Both the position numbers and the translations under genes were made by a program. From GCA-003244245 sp050699435 (GTDB lineage: Bacteria > Actinomycetota > Actinomycetes > Mycobacteriales > Pseudonocardiaceae), in NCBI GenBank assembly GCA_050699435.1, contig JBOHGM010000002.1, positions 58,592 to 122,591 of the forward strand: a stretch of DNA of 64,000 nt, given 5' to 3'. Below the pieces are notes generated by a model that was not told the origin of the DNA, searched no databases, and saw nothing but the letters and a program-made list of their open reading frames with translations. Positions 59,701 to 64,000 of the stretch are shown here, piece by piece; positions within the stretch are counted from its first letter, which is position 1, and each line of letters starts with the position of its first letter.

Positions 59701-60150
59701 TCAATGCACTTCACGCGAGCCGGGAACCAGCCGTCGTATGGCGTCGTGCGGATCGAGGCGCTCCAGCCCGGCGATCCCGTCGAAGTCGCGGTCGGCGGAA
59801 AGGATCACGGATATGCCGCGCCGCAGCGCCGTCGCCGTATGAACAGCGTCTCGCACCCGGAGCACCGGATGGGTCGCCACGAGGTTGAGGGCGAGCCGAA
59901 GGTCTTCCTCCGCGAAGTCGTGGAGCAGGCACAGCGCGGCGACGTCGCGGGCCTGCTCGCGAACGTCGGTCCCGCTCAGGCCGCGCCTACCCAGAATGTG
60001 TGCGTACTCCTGCACCAACTCCACGCTCGCTTCACCGGCCAGCGCGCCCTGCTCAGCTAGCCGGATCACGGCCCGGCACGGCTCCCGGTACTCGTGCTCG
60101 GTGCCGCGGGCGTACACGAAGACCGACGTGTCGTAGAGAAACCGCATCAC
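59701..60150 (-). CDS. vapC: VapC-like PIN toxin (third module)
   Basis: 149 residues: RFLYDTSVFVYARG supplies the first Asp, EASVELVQEYAHIL the Glu, VRDAVHTATAL and ILSADRDFDGI the later Asp residues. A different subfamily from the other two toxins. The GTG start overlaps the antitoxin stop; an adjacent ATG is the alternative. Its antitoxin lacks an N-terminal DNA-binding part, so autoregulation may be lost. Confidence 0.8.
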   Translation of the reverse strand: MMRFLYDTSVFVYARGTEHEYREPCRAVIRLAEQGALAGEASVELVQEYAHILGRRGLSGTDVREQARDVAALCLLHDFAEEDLRLALNLVATHPVLRVRDAVHTATALRRGISVILSADRDFDGIAGLERLDPHDAIRRLVPGSREVH

Positions 60151-60341
60151 CCGGCGGCCGGTTCGTACATCTGATCGATCTCATCCTTCATCAGCGACCA
60201 GTCGGACACCTGGATCGGTGCGGCGTCGAGTACCCGACGAGCCGCTTCGGAGCGGTCCGGCCCGTCGTCGGGAAAGGTTGCGTCGATGGCCTCCCGGACC
60301 AAGCACCTGACCACCCGGCCGGGTCTGCGCAACCCATGCAC
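60147..60341 (-). CDS. N-terminally truncated VapB-type antitoxin
   Basis: 64 residues. VVRCLVREAIDATF looks like the last helix of a ribbon-helix-helix domain, and SEAARRVLDAAPIQVSDWSL is a typical toxin-binding tail. The strand and first helix are missing, and only 25 bp separate the ATG from the preceding regulator stop, so the 5' part was probably removed at a junction. It may still neutralise the toxin. Confidence 0.55.
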   Translation of the reverse strand: MHGLRRPGRVVRCLVREAIDATFPDDGPDRSEAARRVLDAAPIQVSDWSLMKDEIDQMYEPAAG

Positions 60342-60366
60342 AGGCGCGGTTCCGATACATTGTTGG

Positions 60367-61502
60367 TCACGCAGATGTCGTTCTCATAATCAGGTCACGG
60401 TACTTGGCGTCGAACTCTCGGACGGCGGCGGAGCTGGCGTAGGGGTTGGCGGCGCGGCGGAAGTCAGCGAGTTGCTCTGTTACCCGCGTGGAGTCCAGCC
60501 TGCGCAGGAGCGCTGCGGCCTCGCTCGCCGTCGTGCAGCCCTGCTCAAGACGGCCATCGAGCACCCGAGCTGCGGCAAGTTGACTCAGCCACAGGGCTCT
60601 ATCCCGGACGAATGCGGGGTCGATAAGTTTAACTGCTTGCCGAAGGTGGTCCGCTGCGTCCCTGGGGCGATTCAATGCCAGAAGCGCCTGCCCCGCCATC
60701 CCATGAGCGTCGGACTCAGTGAACCAGTAAATCCACGGCGGCTCCTTGGAACGGGACGACGTCGCCAACAGCTCGAAGGTCCGGTCCTGGGCTTGGAAGA
60801 AAGCCGACAGCTTCCCGGTGTGCGCGCTACCGAGCGCCCGACGCGCCTCCAGCGACGCCATGACAGCAGGAGTGACGGTCTGCGCTCCCGCAATAGCCGA
60901 CTCTGCGAGCGCGAGCGCGTCCCGTGGATCACCGATTCGGGCGGATTGATAACTCATGAAACCAAGGATGTTGGCGCCCACCGCACGGTCCCCGCTGACA
61001 TGTGCGGCGCGCAACGCGGCCATGAAATAGCGCTGGGCCAGCGCGTGCTGATTGGAGTCGTAGGCCAGCCATCCCGCCAGCCTGGCGAACTCGGCGGCCA
61101 CCGCATGCAGCCGCTGACCGACCTCCTCGGTGTAGGAGGAGTTCTTGAGCAGCGCCACCACCAGCCGCAGGTCCTCGCGGGTTGCTGGCAACAGGCTGCC
61201 CCCGCCCAGGGCGTCGTCCAGCCGCCGCCGGGCCTCGACCACCCGCTCCAGATCCTCCACCACCGCGTGGTCCACCCGCTTGCCCAGCACTGAGGCCGCT
61301 ACCCGGGCCGGTCGAACAACCACTGATGTGCCACCGCGGTCAGCGTCAACCCGGTCATCGCCATGAAGTGCCGTCGTTCCATGCTGTCAGCATCCATAAC
61401 CTCATCCAGCGCCGCCAGCGCCCCAGCGCCATCCCAGCTCTGATCCAACCCGTCATCAGCCGGGACATAGAGCAACCCCCGGGCCGCCGGCCAGCCCAGC
61501 AC
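60367..61502 (-). pseudogene. XRE/TPR-type regulator, frameshifted and without its HTH
   Basis: From 61323 down the frame gives about 318 residues of helical repeats (VDHAVVEDLERVVEARRRLD, LLPATREDLRLVVALLKNSS to YRDLIMRTTSA). The preceding part, GLLYVPADDGLDQSWDGAGA and MERRHFMAMTGLTLTAVAHQ, lies in another frame ending near 61300; the two join in a shared FDRPARVAAS. So one base change splits the gene, and no HTH is found upstream. Related to XRE regulators of 400-450 residues. Confidence 0.65.
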
Positions 61503-62252
61503 CTCCGGCGTTCCGTGTGAATGGAACGAACCGAGAGTAATGCCACAGGTACCGTCCGACGATCAAGTGTGCACAGTGCGCGGTTCGTCGCTCTCCCTGG
61601 TCAGCCTGATCGCCAGGCCAGTCCTCCGCAGCGCAGCCAGGCTTCCCTGGCAAACGCAGCAGAAGCTTGGACCGGGTGGTCGGCACGGTGCCCCGTGCAC
61701 CCTGGCAAATCCGCCGTGAACAGAACGCACTGACCGTAACGCCGCGATCACCGCCTGGTGGATCAGGTGTGCGAAATGTGCTCGGTTCGTCGTCGCCCCT
61801 GGTGCGCCAAATCGGACATGGTCCATCCGCACCTGCTGTGCATCCGACGACGAGGGGCGAGGAGCAATGACGATCGCTTTCCTGATAGTGGGCACGTTCG
61901 CGTGATCGGGCCAGACGTCTCGACGCGATCCGGCACTGGCCCCACCCAGGGCCACGTCAAGATCACTGATTATGTTGAACTCGTGACGCCAGGTAGCAAG
62001 CCGTGGAACGAGGCGGCGCCTGAACGCCCCGCTCAGCGCAGGCGAGCACCATTCGGAGCCGAATCGCAGTCTGGAGGCGAGGCTGGACAGCCATTCGGAG
62101 CCGAATCGCGGTCTTGGGCACCCGGAGACCGCTGTTCGGAGCCGAATCAGCCCTAAGTGAGTGCAGGCAGCAAGGGTGTCGTCCGCTCAGAGCCCGTGAC
62201 CACGGGTCTGCAGCGGCCCGGACGACGGGCCTTGACGCGGAGGTCCGGCCCT
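61503..62252. other. Degenerate region with imperfect repeats, no intact gene
   Basis: No convincing gene. Two stretches (about 61539-61615 and 61737-61815) are imperfect direct repeats of each other, both containing a GATCA-GTGTGC...GCGGTTCGTCG-like pattern. A plus-strand frame at 61758 (DQVCEMCSVRRRPWCAKSDM) has CxxC features but ends in palindrome-encoded repeats. Three phased palindromes lie at 62051-62147. Confidence 0.5.
62051..62147. repeat. Three palindromes spaced 42 bp apart
   Basis: ATTCGGAGCCGAAT occurs at 62051-62064 and 62093-62106 and, with one base changed, GTTCGGAGCCGAAT at 62134-62147. Each is a 6+6 palindrome around AG. The start-to-start steps are 42 and 41 bp, four helical turns, so bound proteins would lie on one DNA face. 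No gene starts immediately next to them; the nearest is at 62253. Confidence 0.75.
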
Positions 62253-62488
62253 ATGAGCACCGATCCCGTCTACACCCTCGCTGCGGCGGTCCGCGACGGT
62301 GAGCTGTCCCCGAGCAGCGTGAGCACCTGGTCACGTTGCTGCACCTGATCGACTCGGCGGCCGCGCTGGCGCCGCACGGCGAGCAGCGGTACCCGGACAA
62401 CCCGCTCCAGGCCGCGACCTACTCGGCGGCCGCATGGGAACCGGTGGGCACCGGGTACCGCCGGTTGCTCGATCAGGTGAGCACGTAG
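62253..62488 (+). pseudogene. Frameshifted small protein before an XRE gene
   Basis: From ATG 62253: MSTDPVYTLAAAVRDGELS; after a C4 run (about 62306) the continuation is one frame over: EQREHLVTLLHLIDSAAALA to YRRLLDQVST. Restoring one C gives an uninterrupted protein of about 78 residues. The homopolymer makes either recent mutation or sequencing error likely. It resembles small proteins that accompany XRE regulators. Confidence 0.6.
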
Positions 62489-62573
62489 CCTGGCGTCACC
62501 TCCTCGCCGAGGTGTCCGGCCCCGGGGTAGCTCCCCGGGGCATCGGCGAGGGGACGGCGAGGAGAGGTCCTGA

Positions 62574-63776
62574 ATGGACGCTGAGGAAGCGCGCACGATC
62601 GGCCGGCGGTTGCGCATGATCCGCAAGTCCCGCCGCAAGTCGTTGGTGGTGATCGCCGGTCTTGCCGGGATGAGCAAGTCGCAGCTGGACCGGATCGAGC
62701 GCGGTGAGGTCGCCCTGGACAAGCTTTCGGAGATCGTGCCCCTTGCGAACGCGCTGCAGGTCGCGCCTAGTGAGCTGATGAGGCTGCCGGTGCCCGCACC
62801 GGGCAATGGGGGCACCGACAGCGCCGTGATAGCGGTACGTCACGCGCTGGTCGCGGTTGAACTCGGCAGTCCGGGCGGGCAACTGGTGCCGATCGAGCAC
62901 CTACGGGGCAGGGTGTTCCGTCTGTTGGAGGCGCGGCGCCGGTGCCGGTTCCGTGAGGTGGGCGGCGCTTTGCCCGGCCTCATCCGGGACCTGCACACCA
63001 GCATTGCCAGTGGCCGCGATCTCGGGGAGCTGCTCCCGTTAGCCGTGATTTTGCACGTGCACGTTACCCGAATGTGGCTTGATGACGCAGGGGCCACAGT
63101 GGACCTGCGGCGCCAGGTCGCGCTTGTGGCACGTGGTCTGGCGCAGCAGCACGGCGAGGTGGCCACACTGGGCGTGGCCGCGTTCGGCACCGTTTACGCA
63201 TTGCTGGCCGAGGGGATGCTCGATCTTGCGCAGGGTGAGCTGGACGCCGTGACGTTGCCCGCGACCACCGCGGAGACCGTCGGTCTGGCGGGCGGGCTCA
63301 TGATGACGCGGTCGCTTGTCGCTGCGGTGGCCAAGCGGCCCGGTGATGTGGAAGCGTCGATGGAGTCGGCTGCGGAGCTGGCTGCGCGGTTCGGTGAACT
63401 CGGCGAGAGTGACCCGCTGGGGTTCGGTTTCGGTCCGACCAACGTCGGGATGCGGCGCATGGAGCTGGCATTGGAATCGGGGGAGCCCGAGCGTGCCATA
63501 AGTATTGCCCGAACGATTCAACCGCGTCGGCTGCCCTTCGCGAGCCGTCAGGCCTCCTCCTACTGGGTGCGTTATGGGCGGGCGTCGGCCCAGGTTCCAG
63601 GACGGCAGGACGACGCCGTCAGAGCGTTTCGGACCGCAGAGGAACTATTGCCCGTGCGGGTGCAGCGGGACCCGATCGTCCGTGAGGTGCTCGCCGAGCT
63701 GCTGGCTCGCGCCCAGCGGGACGCGGTCGGCCGGGAGCTGCGCGGCATGGCCTACCGCGCTGGTCTGAACGTGTAG
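62574..63776 (+). CDS. XRE-family regulator with helical-repeat sensor tail
   Basis: 400 residues. HTH at about 10-65 (GRRLRMIRKSRRKSLVVIAG, GMSKSQLDRIERGEVALDKL) followed by repeated helices (LARGLAQQHGEVATLGVAAF, ISIARTIQPRRLPFASRQAS). This plan is typical of actinobacterial regulators that bind signalling peptides or small partners. Intact, unlike others nearby. It is followed by a small gene at the window edge. Confidence 0.82.
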   Translation: MDAEEARTIGRRLRMIRKSRRKSLVVIAGLAGMSKSQLDRIERGEVALDKLSEIVPLANALQVAPSELMRLPVPAPGNGGTDSAVIAVRHALVAVELGSPGGQLVPIEHLRGRVFRLLEARRRCRFREVGGALPGLIRDLHTSIASGRDLGELLPLAVILHVHVTRMWLDDAGATVDLRRQVALVARGLAQQHGEVATLGVAAFGTVYALLAEGMLDLAQGELDAVTLPATTAETVGLAGGLMMTRSLVAAVAKRPGDVEASMESAAELAARFGELGESDPLGFGFGPTNVGMRRMELALESGEPERAISIARTIQPRRLPFASRQASSYWVRYGRASAQVPGRQDDAVRAFRTAEELLPVRVQRDPIVREVLAELLARAQRDAVGRELRGMAYRAGLNV

Positions 63777-63883
63777 CCCGTTCGGGGGATCTTCCCGGCC
63801 GTGGGAACCCCGCTGTCATCACCGGGCCATGCTCTGCTCCCGGTCGGGGTGACCTCTATGGGGCGAGAGGAACGGGCACAGTG

Positions 63884-64000
63884 ATGCAGCACGAGATCGA
63901 ACACAGCCGGATGACCGCGGACGGCAAGCGCACCGACGACGGCACGACGTGCACGTTGCTGGTGGTGCACGAGGTGGGCGGGTGCTGGGTCCTGTATCCG
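63884..64000 (+). CDS. Small hypothetical protein (partial, runs off the window)
   Basis: Frame from ATG 63884 (GTG 63881 adjoining) reads MQHEIEHSRMTADGKRTDDG then TCTLLVVHEVGGCWVLYP to the edge. Two cysteines, no signal. Small proteins of this look often follow XRE regulators and can be their partners. Function unknown. Confidence 0.55.
   Translation, partial: MQHEIEHSRMTADGKRTDDGTTCTLLVVHEVGGCWVLYP

Noticed and set aside
62051..62147. Short CRISPR
   Set aside because: Repeats are only 14 bp and three in number, and intervals are not of CRISPR type.
61758..62156. 132-codon gene with CxxC motif
   Set aside because: Weak start, and its second half is encoded by the phased palindromes; no coherent domain.

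Overview
The window is high-GC DNA from a mycolata-related actinomycete, most likely of the order Pseudonocardiales (Saccharopolyspora, Amycolatopsis or Pseudonocardia-like). Supporting points are: GTG starts and 4-bp start/stop overlaps; a mycothiol-dependent maleylpyruvate-isomerase-fold protein; a polyprenol-phosphate-mannose mannosyltransferase; mycobacterial-type Sdh1; an actinobacterial valine dehydrogenase; and a gene order (metF, idsA, mptA, Rv2175c-like, pknL, aroG, exoribonuclease, plsC) that follows the M. tuberculosis Rv2172c-Rv2182c region with insertions. No rRNA, tRNA, CRISPR array or intact transposase was seen.

Layout. 0-4 kb: glutamate-type ABC importer (gluABCD, gluA cut by the window edge) plus an orphan membrane-anchored binding protein. 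4-8.7 kb: sdhCAB succinate dehydrogenase and a divergent LysR regulator over a T-N11-A box. 8.6-12.6 kb: recA-recX, where recA carries two inteins and is preceded by a LexA box. 12.7-17.1 kb: DUF3046, a tiny membrane protein, an MFS exporter, an MBL-fold/Rieske fusion and valine dehydrogenase. 17.2-23.9 kb: a PIN toxin-antitoxin pair, a 1559-residue Lhr helicase, and a MDMPI-HEPN pair under a perfect LexA box. 24-32 kb: an 18-bp tandem-repeat array, then a GNAT, a carotenoid membrane protein, metF, idsA, crtI, mptA and crtB. 32-40 kb: an accessory island with a lower-GC PI-PLC, two zinc-ribbon XRE regulators, a resolvase-like protein, an HhH/radical-SAM/thymidylate-kinase cassette with several frameshifts, and DUF397. 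40-47 kb: Rv2175c-like/pknL, then a compact operon of DUF4178, DUF2617, DUF4247, a secreted protein, DUF350 and a membrane spermidine-synthase-like protein. 47-49.3 kb: a DUF1059 paralogue and mosA/mosB homologues of the molybdenum storage protein. 49.3-58.6 kb: aroG, a pyrophosphate-type phosphofructokinase, an exoribonuclease, plsC, an ECF-like sigma factor, an HGSNAT-like membrane protein, an AlkA-like glycosylase and a sugar-nucleotide transferase. 58.6-64 kb: a second decaying accessory region with two more PIN modules, truncated or frameshifted XRE regulators, three helically phased palindromes and an intact XRE regulator.

The strongest leads are the double-intein RecA (the second intein has a shrunken endonuclease core), the mosAB pair outside any nitrogen-fixation context, the SOS-box-preceded HEPN/MDMPI operon, the DUF4178-DUF350-aminopropyltransferase operon, and the decaying radical-SAM/thymidylate-kinase/HhH cassette. 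Frameshift calls rest on single-base differences and could include assembly errors. Database comparisons are from memory; no search was run.
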